This document shows, piece after piece, positions 45,322 through 55,120 of a stretch of 64,000 nt of DNA. The DNA is from Pedobacter sp. MR2016-24 (lineage in GTDB: Bacteria > Bacteroidota > Bacteroidia > Sphingobacteriales > Sphingobacteriaceae), in assembly GCF_026239655.1 (NCBI RefSeq), contig NZ_JAPIVO010000005.1:310001-374000 (forward strand). The letters are read 5' to 3'. Every line of letters begins with the position of its first letter. Position 1 is the stretch's first letter. A program made the position numbers and the translations under genes. The notes under the pieces are model-generated. The model did not search any database. It worked only from the letters and a program-made list of their open reading frames with translations, and was not told where the DNA came from.

Positions 45322-46527
45322 TTATTTTAATTTCTCGATCCTCAGGATGTAGTCTATCCCGCCAATAAATTCAGCGCCCCTGGTCAGCGCCCCGGTTAGG
45401 GGATCATATTGCCAGATATAATCTTTATCAGCGGCATTTACCATGATAAATGCTTTGCCATCCTCCATAATTACCGCATTGACCATGCGTTCTCCTTTAT
45501 CTGCGGGAAGATCAAGTCTCTTCACAAAGCCCCCCGTTTTCACATCGATAATCGAAAAGTAATGATCAGCGTCTATTGATTTGCCTGCAACTCGTGATCG
45601 CACGATAGCTTTCCCGTTACCAATATACCACATGGCCGGGATCATCTCATTGTTTGTAGCTGCAGAGTAGTTGAAATAATAAGTAGGGTCAATAACATCG
45701 GTACCGCTTTTAATACGATAGATAACAGATGGAGACTGATAATCATAAGCATTTACCGGATCACTCGCAAAATACAGGTCGCCACTTTCATCTATGAAAG
45801 ACACCGGCGCATATACCGTAGGTCCGCCGGCACCGGTCGTTCTTGAATCTGTCACAGACTGATTAACCGTCATTGCCGGATAACTCACTACAGCTACAGC
45901 GGCTTGCTTATAGACTGCCATGTTATCGGGATACTTCGTAAAATCTGTAGATCCGTAACCATAACCTATATATAGTTTTCCTGCCCTGTATTCAGCAAAA
46001 CCAATGCTATACACATCCATTCCGGCAGGGATAGGATTCAGGTTAAGTTTGCCTGTAGTTATCGTCATCTTATCTGTTTTGATGATGGCATACCGTGCTT
46101 CATTATTTCCATCACCGAAAATAATCAGTGTGTTTTCATCAACCCAGGTATAAGAACTCCAGTTTAACCAGGTAAATGGAATCTCTTTATCGATTACCAG
46201 CGCACCATTGTCTACGTGATATTTACCCAGACGGCCGCTGCTAAAATTAGCGTGAAAATAAAAGCCGTTACGCTGGATCACATCTTGTGCGTACACTTTA
46301 CCGGTCATTTCTGCGCCGTTACCTTTAACACTGATTGTTCCGCTGGTCAGAGAGGAAATACCAGCAATATAATAGGCGGTATTAGGCCAGCTGCCTACAC
46401 AAAGAATAGCCGAATAGGGCGTATTTTCTTCCACTTTTCCTTCCTTTCTTTTCTCACAGCCACTGATAGAAAATAGCATAAATGTGATCAGCAGTATTTT
46501 CGTTGTATAACAGAATAATTTATTCAT
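45322..46527 (-). CDS. DUF4374-family lipoprotein
   Basis: The 401-residue product has a lipoprotein signal (FMLFSISGC, with the cysteine about residue 24). The mature part has beta-propeller-like repeats with AILCVGSWPNTAYYIAG, FYFHANFSSGRLGKYHVDNG and LYFASDPVNAYDYQSPSVIY. DUF4374 proteins are found next to TonB receptors and PepSY proteins in iron and haem uptake clusters of Bacteroidota. It follows the receptor gene 46566-48950 in the same direction by 38 bp, so the two are co-transcribed. It is probably an outer-membrane or periplasmic accessory protein. Confidence 0.87.
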   Translation of the reverse strand: MNKLFCYTTKILLITFMLFSISGCEKRKEGKVEENTPYSAILCVGSWPNTAYYIAGISSLTSGTISVKGNGAEMTGKVYAQDVIQRNGFYFHANFSSGRLGKYHVDNGALVIDKEIPFTWLNWSSYTWVDENTLIIFGDGNNEARYAIIKTDKMTITTGKLNLNPIPAGMDVYSIGFAEYRAGKLYIGYGYGSTDFTKYPDNMAVYKQAAVAVVSYPAMTVNQSVTDSRTTGAGGPTVYAPVSFIDESGDLYFASDPVNAYDYQSPSVIYRIKSGTDVIDPTYYFNYSAATNNEMIPAMWYIGNGKAIVRSRVAGKSIDADHYFSIIDVKTGGFVKRLDLPADKGERMVNAVIMEDGKAFIMVNAADKDYIWQYDPLTGALTRGAEFIGGIDYILRIEKLK

Positions 46528-46565
46528 GTATTTGATGATTAATATTTATAGATGAAAAGCTTGAA

Positions 46566-48950
46566 TTATTGAATGAAGTATCTGAATTTTAGTGCGAATG
46601 AACGTCCCGGTTTCTGTTGTCTGAAATTATCATAGGCATTGTTATCTGTTAAATTCCTGCATTCGGCAGAAAGATTATACTTGCCATTTTCAAGCGAATA
46701 ACTCAGCGAAGCATTGTGGACGTATTGGGTAGGCACATATGATTTGCCATTTGGATTGGCCAGTCCTGCCCAGGTCAGATAAAACCAGTTTACATATTGG
46801 GTGAACCAGTTAAACTGTAAACGCGTATCTTTTCCAAGAAGATTATCCTGACCTATACTGAAATCAGCATTCCCGAATAACCAGGGCTGATTAGGGATTT
46901 TGGACAGGTAGGTGATTTCATTGTTTACCGAATTCTCTTTACCAAATTGAGTAGTATTGATCGCATTTTGATAGGTGACATTGACGTTGAAGGAAAGCAG
47001 ATTAGCGTATCCATACCTCAGCTCACTTTCCATCCCGGTAACACGGACGTTAGACATATTTGCATTTTTGATAAACTTTGTATGCTCATCAGGAATAGGG
47101 AAAATAAAATCTTTCGCATTGCGGTAAAAGCCGGCTGCTTCAATATAGAAATTGTGCTTTCCAATACGCAAGGTATAATAAGCACCTAAATTCAGGTTAT
47201 CACTGCGTTCTGGTTTTAAATCCGGATTGGCCTGTATATTCAAACCGTCTCCAAACATCTCTTCCGCTTCCTGCAAGCGGTAAGCATGTTCGTAAGAAGC
47301 TTTAATCCCTAAATCCGGCAGGATCTTATACCTCGAGGCCAGACCATAACCATAATTACTGAAGGTAGTATCCAGCAGCGTATTGACATTGTTCACATAT
47401 TTGGTTCTGTTTAAGCCGAGATGATAGTATTTGGCAAACAGGGTATTGACCAGCTTTTGGTCCAGAAGATCCTGCTGATAAGCAAGACCAACGATTTGTT
47501 TATTCATACGGCCAGGCATCTCATCATGGTCAACCAGCAGTTCATTATAACTTTCATTCTTAAGATGATCGTTGGTATAGTTCAGATTCAGTGAGTGCTG
47601 TTTGTTGATGGCATAGCTTAAATTTGCCAGTGCATAAGTCCTTGGTCTGATGATATTGGCTACAGTTTTAACTGAGCCCAGTTCAGTATATCCTTTGGTC
47701 GTCCAGCTCCCATCCCAGTAATACTGACGGTACAAGGTATCCGCTGTTGTATAAGTGTCTTTCGATCTTGCTGCAAAGAGACTTAGGCTCAGCCCTTCTG
47801 TAAACAGGTTATCTTTTTTATAGCGGATTGATCCGTTAAGGGCCTTACTCTTTCTGGTAATACCACCGTAAACCACGTTCTGGTCGAAACCGGTCTGCAG
47901 GTCCTGGCGACCTTCATTATAACCAAATCCTGCAAAGAGTACGTCTGCCCATTTTTTATTGATCACTCCTACTTCCACCTGCCCCATTGCAGATCTGTAA
48001 TTATCATGAAAACGTCTCGCATCTGTAGTCACAAAACTGGCACCGTTCAGGTCAGTGATCTGATCTCCCTCACGGGTACCCCCTTCCAGAATTTCTACCC
48101 CTTTCATCTTGTAATTATTGTCAGACGAGTTCAGGAAACCACTTCCCTTTACGATTAAGCCTGTTTTTTTATCGACAAACTGTCCTGTAAGTGCAGACCT
48201 GTTTGTATTAAAAGAACCATAACTGTGACTCGCATCAAGATAATTACTGATCTTTTGGTTGGTTACCACATTAACGGCACCGCCCATTGCATCAGCACCC
48301 AGCTGTACAGGAACTACTCCTTTATAAACTTCCAATCGCTCGGCCAGGTTTACAGGGATATTGTTCAGTGACATGGCCGATCCCATTACTTCCAGCGGAA
48401 TACCATCAATGAAAAACTTTACCTGTTTTCCAGATAATCCATTGATCGAGAATTTGAAATCAGACCCCAGTCCCCCCTGCTCGCGGATCCTGATACCGGT
48501 ACTCCTGTTCAGGATCTGGTTAAGGTCGGCAGTAGTATTAGCGAATTTTTTGGTGTCGATTGAATTTACCGCAAATCCGGATTCCTTTACTTGCTGGACT
48601 TTCGTTTTCCCGTTAATCGCTACATTGTTCAGCTGCTGTTCATCCTTTTGCAGAGAAAAGTTAACATCCAACTGCTGATTAGCCTTCAATGTAACCTGTT
48701 TGGATTGTTTAAGATATCCCAGATAGGAAATAACCATAGTATAGGTCCCGGGAGCGACGTTTTTAATTTCATAATACCCTCTTTCATTAGAGGTAGCACC
48801 ATTTTTGGTACCTTTCAGTTGGATCGAAGCACCCGCTATTATTTCATTATCCTCTTTCACGAGTCCGGATATACCGGCTAAGGTTTGAGCATAAGAGTAA
48901 ATAGAAAGTGTGCTGAAGAGAAAAACAAATAGAATTTTACGATATGGCAT
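46566..48950 (-). CDS. TonB-dependent receptor with carboxypeptidase-like domain
   Basis: The 794-residue product has a signal peptide (FVFLFSTLSIYSYAQ), a carboxypeptidase-regulatory-like domain (about 23-105, YEIKNVAPGTYTMVISYLGY) and a plug (about 115-235) with IRIREQGGLGSDFKFSINGL and LEVYKGVVPVQLGADAMGGA. A 550-residue barrel follows and ends in FALKFRYFIQ. The plug resembles haem or metal-complex receptors. Together with the DUF4374 lipoprotein it makes a typical two-gene uptake unit. A 225-bp spacer upstream separates it from the divergent DUF4142 gene. Confidence 0.92.
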   Translation of the reverse strand: MPYRKILFVFLFSTLSIYSYAQTLAGISGLVKEDNEIIAGASIQLKGTKNGATSNERGYYEIKNVAPGTYTMVISYLGYLKQSKQVTLKANQQLDVNFSLQKDEQQLNNVAINGKTKVQQVKESGFAVNSIDTKKFANTTADLNQILNRSTGIRIREQGGLGSDFKFSINGLSGKQVKFFIDGIPLEVMGSAMSLNNIPVNLAERLEVYKGVVPVQLGADAMGGAVNVVTNQKISNYLDASHSYGSFNTNRSALTGQFVDKKTGLIVKGSGFLNSSDNNYKMKGVEILEGGTREGDQITDLNGASFVTTDARRFHDNYRSAMGQVEVGVINKKWADVLFAGFGYNEGRQDLQTGFDQNVVYGGITRKSKALNGSIRYKKDNLFTEGLSLSLFAARSKDTYTTADTLYRQYYWDGSWTTKGYTELGSVKTVANIIRPRTYALANLSYAINKQHSLNLNYTNDHLKNESYNELLVDHDEMPGRMNKQIVGLAYQQDLLDQKLVNTLFAKYYHLGLNRTKYVNNVNTLLDTTFSNYGYGLASRYKILPDLGIKASYEHAYRLQEAEEMFGDGLNIQANPDLKPERSDNLNLGAYYTLRIGKHNFYIEAAGFYRNAKDFIFPIPDEHTKFIKNANMSNVRVTGMESELRYGYANLLSFNVNVTYQNAINTTQFGKENSVNNEITYLSKIPNQPWLFGNADFSIGQDNLLGKDTRLQFNWFTQYVNWFYLTWAGLANPNGKSYVPTQYVHNASLSYSLENGKYNLSAECRNLTDNNAYDNFRQQKPGRSFALKFRYFIQ

Positions 48951-49175
48951 ATTTTTAATATGATGAATTTAGCTAGTAGTAGCGTAACTGAAATATTACC
49001 GAAGGTCTGCAGCAAAAAAAATTACATGAAATGCCTTTTTATTGAATTTGGGGATAAACCTTTTGAACCGAAAATTGTTATAAAGCAAAATCTAACCAAA
49101 GGAAAACATCATGATGTTATGGAATTGCCAGGATCATGATCGCTTCATAAACATTTAAAACAAAATTATAAACAG

Positions 49176-49763
49176 ATGAAAAAATTAATTTATGTACTTG
49201 CGATCTCGGCAACAGCTTTTGCCTTCCAGGGATGCAACAACAGCACGAAAGATGCTAAAGACACGGCGGATAGTCTGAACAAAACCAAAGACACTACCTC
49301 TAATGCGGCAGCTACAGGTGGGATTGCTGTTGCTCCTGCTGATGCTGAATTTGCTACAAAAGCTGCTGTAGGCGGCATGGCAGAAGTTGCCTTAGGTAAA
49401 CTGGCCCTTGAAAAATCATCCAGTCCTAAGATCAAGGCATTTGCAGAAATGATGGTGAATGACCATGGAAAAGCAAATGAAGAGTTAATGACGCTGGCAA
49501 AGGTGAAGAACATTACTCTTCCGGCAACTGTAGATGAAGAACATCAGAAAAAGATGGATGAGCTAAAAACAAAAACAGGAACTGATTTTGACAAGGCCTA
49601 CGTAGATGCGATGGTAGACGGCCATGAGAAAACACTTAAACTGATGCAGGACGAAGGTAAAGACGGTAAAGACACCGACCTGAAAGCTTTTGCTACTAAA
49701 ACTGCTCCGGTAGTACAGACACACCTGACGATGATTAAAAAAATTCAGGAAAGCCGGAATTAA
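49176..49763 (+). CDS. DUF4142-family lipoprotein
   Basis: The 195-residue product has a lipoprotein signal (AISATAFAFQGC, Cys about 20), a linker rich in T, S, N and A, and a four-helix ferritin-like DUF4142 domain (about 60-190). Visible motifs are FATKAAVGGMAEVALGKLAL, KIKAFAEMMVNDHGKANEEL and AYVDAMVDGHEKTLKLMQDE. Conserved histidines (MVNDHG, VDGHE) fit a possible metal or radical-scavenging function suggested for the family. The expected place is the periplasm, bound to a membrane. Confidence 0.93.
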   Translation: MKKLIYVLAISATAFAFQGCNNSTKDAKDTADSLNKTKDTTSNAAATGGIAVAPADAEFATKAAVGGMAEVALGKLALEKSSSPKIKAFAEMMVNDHGKANEELMTLAKVKNITLPATVDEEHQKKMDELKTKTGTDFDKAYVDAMVDGHEKTLKLMQDEGKDGKDTDLKAFATKTAPVVQTHLTMIKKIQESRN

Positions 49764-49978
49764 TATTCCGTCCAACCGCACATCACAGATCCTGGCCTTA
49801 CCGCCGGGATTTGTTGTTTAGGGGCATATTTTCGTTTCAGGCTCTGGTTACTGGTCTTATCAGTCAAGCCTGCTGCCACATCCTCATAAAATTTATTTCT
49901 GGAACCAGTGGCGGTAAACCTTATTTTGGTTGTCTTAGAATTAAAGAGAAATTAATCGGGCATTTAAATGGAGAACAA

Positions 49979-50524
49979 ATGATGGATGAAACAAAGCGGC
50001 CGGGCGATCCGGCAGACTTTGATGAACTATATCTGCAGCACTATCCTGCTTTAAGCAGATATGCTCATACCATTGTTAAAGATAATGTTATTGCTGAAGA
50101 TATGGTGCATAATGTCTTTCTGAAGCTGATGGAAAACGCGGACAATCTGATCAGATCAACAAACTTGAAAGCTTATCTATATCGCTCTATCTACAATGAA
50201 TGTATGAATTACATCAAACATCAGCACATAGAAACTTCCTTTCAGAAAGAAACAATCGGAGAACAACTTGAAGAGCCTGCCGGTAATTTACGACATCAGG
50301 AACTGAAGCATGCCGTCGCTGAAGCACTGAAACTTTTACCTGAGCAGTGCAGAACAGTTTTTCAACTGAGCAGATATGATGAGCTGAAATACAAAGAGAT
50401 CGCCCTTACGCTAAATATCTCTGTAAATACAGTAGAAAAACATATGGTAAAAGCTTTGAAAAAGCTTAGAATACAATTAGAGGACTATCTGCCTCTGCTA
50501 TTTTTTTGGTTCTTAAATAAATGA
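49979..50524 (+). CDS. ECF-type RNA polymerase sigma-70 factor
   Basis: From ATG 49979 the product has 181 residues (ATG 49982 is almost equivalent; the frame is open further upstream but has no family features). Region 2 is visible as DFDELYLQHYPALSRYAHTI and AEDMVHNVFLKLMENADNLI. Region 4 is LLPEQCRTVFQLSRYDELKY with ISVNTVEKHMVKALKKLR. It overlaps the FecR gene by 4 bp (ATGA), so synthesis of sigma and anti-sigma is coupled. It is a second, distinct ECF system in the window. Confidence 0.93.
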   Translation: MMDETKRPGDPADFDELYLQHYPALSRYAHTIVKDNVIAEDMVHNVFLKLMENADNLIRSTNLKAYLYRSIYNECMNYIKHQHIETSFQKETIGEQLEEPAGNLRHQELKHAVAEALKLLPEQCRTVFQLSRYDELKYKEIALTLNISVNTVEKHMVKALKKLRIQLEDYLPLLFFWFLNK

Positions 50525-51507
50525 AGATGGATATAGATTTATTAATTCATTACGTCACAAACGAAACTTCTGCTGAAGAAAAACTTCGCGTTGAAGATTG
50601 GTCTAAGCAGGACATCAACAGTCAGAAAGAACTAGATAACCTACAGCTCATCTGGAACCTGAGTTATACGGCAGTACCTGCTCATCCTTCATCTGAAGCT
50701 GCACAATCATTACTGAGGTTTAAAGAAAAAGCGGCGGCTCAGAAAACGCTCATTAGTGTTCCGATCAAGCAATCTTATTCCCTGCAAGACTGGATTAAAG
50801 TTGCGGCAGTGCTGGTGGGTATTCCACTCATGATCTGGTTTTTTACTGTGCAAATCCGCACAAAAGACAGTAATGAACTGACAGCGAGCACAACAGCCAA
50901 AACCGACACTACCTTGTTAGCTGACGGATCCATCGTCATCCTGAATAAGAATTCTATTTTAAAATACCCTGAATCTTTCGCTGAGCATACCAGAACAGTG
51001 CACTTAGATAAAGGAGAGGCTTTCTTTCAGGTCAGCCATGACAATAAAAAGCCATTTTTTGTTCTTGCCAACGGCATCAGAATAAAAGTTGTAGGTACTG
51101 CATTTAATGTAAAAGTAAAGGATGGACAAACGGAGGTGATTGTTGAATCTGGCAAAGTGAGTGTGAATAAAAACCATGAACAACTCGTATTGACACCTGC
51201 TGAAAGTATATTGATACATGATGGAGACCTGCATTTGCGAAAAGAAAAACATACAGATTTGTTATATAATTATTATCGCAGCAAGCTGTTCATTGCGAAT
51301 GGAACTCCTTTATGGAAACTTGCGGCAATACTTGAGGAGGCATATGAAGTTCATATCTCTTTCCAGACTGCTGACATTAAAAATCTGCCGATGAGCACTA
51401 CGTTTAAAGATGAATCCCTTGAAGATATCCTGACCGTAATCGCCAGAACTTTTAACCTGAAATTCAGTAAAAACGGGAGTAAAATAGTATTCAAAATTGC
51501 TGACTAA
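50521..51507 (+). CDS. FecR-family anti-sigma factor
   Basis: The 328-residue product has a cytoplasmic N terminus (LIHYVTNETSAEEKLRVEDW), one membrane helix at about 90-110 (IKVAAVLVGIPLMIWFFTV), and a periplasmic FecR domain with LADGSIVILNKNSILKYPES and LDKGEAFFQVSHDNKKPFFV. A C-terminal STN-like domain (about 255-325, LEDILTVIARTFNLKFSKNG) completes the usual Bacteroidota design. It is coupled with the sigma gene and followed 6 bp later by an STN-containing outer-membrane-type protein instead of a standard receptor. Confidence 0.95.
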   Translation: MKMDIDLLIHYVTNETSAEEKLRVEDWSKQDINSQKELDNLQLIWNLSYTAVPAHPSSEAAQSLLRFKEKAAAQKTLISVPIKQSYSLQDWIKVAAVLVGIPLMIWFFTVQIRTKDSNELTASTTAKTDTTLLADGSIVILNKNSILKYPESFAEHTRTVHLDKGEAFFQVSHDNKKPFFVLANGIRIKVVGTAFNVKVKDGQTEVIVESGKVSVNKNHEQLVLTPAESILIHDGDLHLRKEKHTDLLYNYYRSKLFIANGTPLWKLAAILEEAYEVHISFQTADIKNLPMSTTFKDESLEDILTVIARTFNLKFSKNGSKIVFKIAD

Positions 51508-51513
51508 TCTGAT

Positions 51514-53658
51514 ATGAACTGTAAACAATTTGTAAAACTAAAAGCGGTTTTACTGGTGATTTTTCTACTTAACACGATAACTGCTGAGGTGACAGCACAG
51601 GAAATCCTCGAGAAGCGCATCAGCATTGATGTCAGACAAAAAACTTTAGGATTTGTATTTAAACAAATGGAAAAGGATGGTGGATTTGTTTTTTCTTACA
51701 ATAGTAATTTAATTCCAACAGATAGTCTTGTCAGCTTAAAGGTGAACGAAATCGCTATATCAGATGCACTGCAGATGCTTTTCCATCATACATATGAGTT
51801 CAGTGAAAACAAGAATTTCCTGGTGATTACCTCCCCGCTCAGGTCTTTAAAAATTATTACCACTGATATCACTTCCGACAAGCAGAATTATTCGATCAGC
51901 GGACTTATTGTTGACGACGTATCAGGGGTTAGACTGATGAATGTCAGCGTGTATGAAAAGCGCTTGCTGGTAGCAACCTTAACCGACGAGCATGGTTATT
52001 TTAAATTAAAATTCAAGACCGGCGAGCCGAAGGCATTGACCATCACGGCAAGTAAATTACAATTTAAAGATGCCAGTGTCAACTTCCTGCAGTCCGTATC
52101 TATTACGGACAGAATTCAGTCGGCAAATTATAACACGGCTGCCGAAAATAGCAATGGCATCGAAAAAGAAGGTCTCGGCAGGTTTATGATTGGAGCGCGG
52201 CAAAAAATTCAGAGTCTGAATATCCCCGACTTCTTTGCCAGGCGTCCATTTCAGATCTCCCTTACACCAGGTTTAAGTACACATGGATTGATGAGTTCAC
52301 AGGTAGTAAACAGACTTTCTGTGAATCTCGTTGGCGGGTACACTGCAGGGGTTAAAGGCTTTGAATTAGGGGGAATTTTTAATATCAACAGACTGGATTC
52401 TAAATATTTTCAATTCGCTGGCATTTTCAACCTTGTCGGCGGCACAGTCAAGGGTGTGCAAATTGCCGGAGTAAGTAACAAATCGTTAGCTAACGTGAAG
52501 GGTGTCCAGCTTGCCGGTTATATGAATAAGACAGCGGGAATGGTTTCAGGTGTACAGGTATCAGCACTGAATAACGAGACACGCAAGTTGAAAGGCATCC
52601 AGATTGGATTGGTTAACGTAGCAGATAGCTCTTATGGCGTAAGTATAGGACTAGTCAACATCATCCAGAATGGATTTTTCAAATTGAGTCTTTCTGCAAA
52701 TGACTTGTTGAATACTAACCTGTCTTTCAGTTCAGGTACCCATAATTTTTACACTACTATTCATGCCGGCAGGGATTTTGGTTCCCCTTTGCCAAGGACA
52801 GGATTGGGTTTCAGTGCAGGCCATGATTTCATGTTCAGCGAAAAGCTATACCTGTCAGCGATTGCAGATTATCAGCGGTACGGCATCAATAGCCTGAAGG
52901 AAAACTGGAAGCAGGGAAAATTACTGCTTAATACTCAGCTCACCAAACATTTAAGTGTATTTGCTGGGCCAACCTTCAGGCACTACACTGCAGAATTGTA
53001 CTATAATCCTAATCCTGTTGACGAATATGGTAACGTCAATTATAGCACTATCGGAGTCAGATATGAAAATAAATTTGGCTGGGAGGCGGGACTCGCATTT
53101 AATTCCGTCTTCAAACCTGTTTCCAGGCTTGCCCATACATCTGAGAAATGGTATCTGGGTATTAATGCTGTTGGCGGATTTGAAATGAAATCAGATAAGC
53201 CCTTATATGGAGGAGAATTAGTTGCGATCAGGGAATTTAATGATCGTTTCTCAGCTACATTGTCTGCGGCTTTCATTGCCATAGAAGAACGGCAAAATAA
53301 CAGACCCATGTTTGTACCTACAGCCATTAGCCAAAGTTATTATAAGACCAATCGGCTAAGTGGAATACCTGTTAAAGCAGGTATTAGAACTTACACAGGT
53401 AAAAGAGTATTCTTTGCGGGAGAAATGGGCGTATTATTTGGCCTGAACAAGGCTCAATCCCATATAGAACTCGAGCGCGATCAATCTGAAACCATACTGA
53501 ATTATATGAAGTCATCATCTTGCATGATCGTTTCTGCATCTGCAGGTTATGCGCTAAATAAGCACCTTGAAGCAAGCCTTAAATATGATGCTTATTTTAC
53601 TAAAGATATACAACCCTTAACCCTTCGCCTGGGTTACAAAATCAAATTGAGCAAATAA
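51514..53658 (+). CDS. STN plus carboxypeptidase-like plus surface-repeat protein
   Basis: The 714-residue product has a signal peptide (LLVIFLLNTITAEVTAQ), an STN (secretin/TonB short N-terminal) domain at about 30-105 (RISIDVRQKTLGFVFKQMEK) and a carboxypeptidase-regulatory-like domain at about 125-200. There is no plug. Instead, residues about 255-400 carry short repeats of the form GVQxAGxxNxxxxxxxG (VKGVQIAGVSNKSLANVKGV), seen in some surface-repeat proteins. A barrel-like C-terminal half ends in LRLGYKIKL. It occupies the slot where a TonB receptor would follow sigma and FecR. It may be the signal-sensing outer-membrane partner. The family is not firmly identified. Confidence 0.75.
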   Translation: MNCKQFVKLKAVLLVIFLLNTITAEVTAQEILEKRISIDVRQKTLGFVFKQMEKDGGFVFSYNSNLIPTDSLVSLKVNEIAISDALQMLFHHTYEFSENKNFLVITSPLRSLKIITTDITSDKQNYSISGLIVDDVSGVRLMNVSVYEKRLLVATLTDEHGYFKLKFKTGEPKALTITASKLQFKDASVNFLQSVSITDRIQSANYNTAAENSNGIEKEGLGRFMIGARQKIQSLNIPDFFARRPFQISLTPGLSTHGLMSSQVVNRLSVNLVGGYTAGVKGFELGGIFNINRLDSKYFQFAGIFNLVGGTVKGVQIAGVSNKSLANVKGVQLAGYMNKTAGMVSGVQVSALNNETRKLKGIQIGLVNVADSSYGVSIGLVNIIQNGFFKLSLSANDLLNTNLSFSSGTHNFYTTIHAGRDFGSPLPRTGLGFSAGHDFMFSEKLYLSAIADYQRYGINSLKENWKQGKLLLNTQLTKHLSVFAGPTFRHYTAELYYNPNPVDEYGNVNYSTIGVRYENKFGWEAGLAFNSVFKPVSRLAHTSEKWYLGINAVGGFEMKSDKPLYGGELVAIREFNDRFSATLSAAFIAIEERQNNRPMFVPTAISQSYYKTNRLSGIPVKAGIRTYTGKRVFFAGEMGVLFGLNKAQSHIELERDQSETILNYMKSSSCMIVSASAGYALNKHLEASLKYDAYFTKDIQPLTLRLGYKIKLSK

Positions 53659-53660
53659 AG

Positions 53661-55079
53661 ATGAGTACAGACAAAAAAAGAGTGCTTTTTTACCTGCTGG
53701 ACGGGGCAAGGCCGGATATGCTGACCGAGCTGATTGCTCAGGGCAAGCTCCCGCATTTACAGCAACTGGTAGAGGAAGGCACATTTCAAATCGCAACTAC
53801 CTGTTTCCCTTCAACCACCGGACCGGCGTACCTGCCATTTCTTACCGGACAGTTTCCGGGAACAATGAATATACCTGGAATCAGATGGTTCGATAAACAG
53901 GAATTTAAACGAACAAGATGGAACAAAATGGCTATGCGATCTTACTGCGGACTAGAAGCAGGCTGGTTCAATACGGATATGCCAGCTGATAAGGCGACGC
54001 TGTTTGATCTGCTGGGTGAATCTTATAACTTGTACAATATGATCACCAGAAATATCCCTGATACTCATGATCTGGGGAAAAAGGGTAAAAACTGGTTATA
54101 TACCCGGGCGCACTTCTTAAAAAGACATCATCCTGTTGATATACAAGGACATGAAAGAATCATGGGTTTATTGAAAAGCGGAAAAGATTTCGACTTTCTG
54201 TTTGCTGTATTCCCTAGTGTAGACTGGGATTCGCATTATCATCATATCAGGGATCACCGTACGATAGCCGCTTACCAGATTGCGGATAACAGCATTGGTG
54301 AAGTAAGGGATTACCTGGAAAAAAAAGGCTGGTGGAAAAACATGCTGTTTATGCTGACTTCAGATCATGGTTTGACACCAAGCCATACCCATTTCGATTT
54401 GGGCGACTGGATGACTAAACAAGGAATGAAATCTGTAGGCTACCCGATCATCTGGCGGCAAAATCCAAAATCAGCGGTAATGATCTCGGGCAATTCTTTT
54501 GGGAGTGTCCATTTACTGAATCATGATGGCGACCATGTTTTACAGGAAAAAGAGTTGGTTGATCATTTCAGTAAAGAAAGAATGGATGAATTACTGAAAA
54601 AAAAGGCAGTAGACTTTATCACTTACCGAGGCAATAGAGAAGGAGAATATTATGTGCAAAACCACCAGGGAAAAGCACTGATCAGTCAGCATCAGGAAAC
54701 TTACGCTTATCGCCCCATCGATGCTGATCCGTTATTCTTACAAAATATTACTGTCAAAGGTCACAGAGGAGCGCTGGAAAGCACTTTTAACAGCCTTTAT
54801 CCGGATGCACTGGTGCAGATTTCTCAACTTTTTAAAAGCAGGCGTGCAGGTGATATCGTAGTCAGTGCCCGAAACGGATACGACCTGCGTGATTTCTGGG
54901 AATACCCCGAACATAAAGGTTCACATGGGTCATTAACAAAAGAACATATCCATGTCCCGCTGATCTATAATCAAAAAGGCTGGGCTGAACATGCGGCCCG
55001 GACTGCCGACATTTTTCCTACTATACTGAAATGGATGGATAAGCCTGTTCCGGTAAATGAAGGAAATGCTTTAAACTAA
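53661..55079 (+). CDS. Alkaline phosphatase-superfamily phosphodiesterase
   Basis: The 472-residue product belongs to the type I phosphodiesterase/nucleotide pyrophosphatase group. Metal and nucleophile residues are visible: YLLDGARPDM (first Asp), TTCFPSTTGPAYLPFLTGQF (nucleophile Thr), VDWDSHYHH, then SDHGLTPSHTHFDL and HGSLTKEHIHVPL. No signal peptide is seen, so it acts in the cytoplasm or is exported otherwise. It begins 2 bp after the preceding stop and lies 41 bp before a flippase-like membrane protein gene, which suggests a lipid or glycolipid head-group substrate. This link is inference. Confidence 0.87.
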   Translation: MSTDKKRVLFYLLDGARPDMLTELIAQGKLPHLQQLVEEGTFQIATTCFPSTTGPAYLPFLTGQFPGTMNIPGIRWFDKQEFKRTRWNKMAMRSYCGLEAGWFNTDMPADKATLFDLLGESYNLYNMITRNIPDTHDLGKKGKNWLYTRAHFLKRHHPVDIQGHERIMGLLKSGKDFDFLFAVFPSVDWDSHYHHIRDHRTIAAYQIADNSIGEVRDYLEKKGWWKNMLFMLTSDHGLTPSHTHFDLGDWMTKQGMKSVGYPIIWRQNPKSAVMISGNSFGSVHLLNHDGDHVLQEKELVDHFSKERMDELLKKKAVDFITYRGNREGEYYVQNHQGKALISQHQETYAYRPIDADPLFLQNITVKGHRGALESTFNSLYPDALVQISQLFKSRRAGDIVVSARNGYDLRDFWEYPEHKGSHGSLTKEHIHVPLIYNQKGWAEHAARTADIFPTILKWMDKPVPVNEGNALN

Positions 55080-55120
55080 ATAACAGACCACAATAATTTA
55101 ACGGAACAATTCAGCATACA

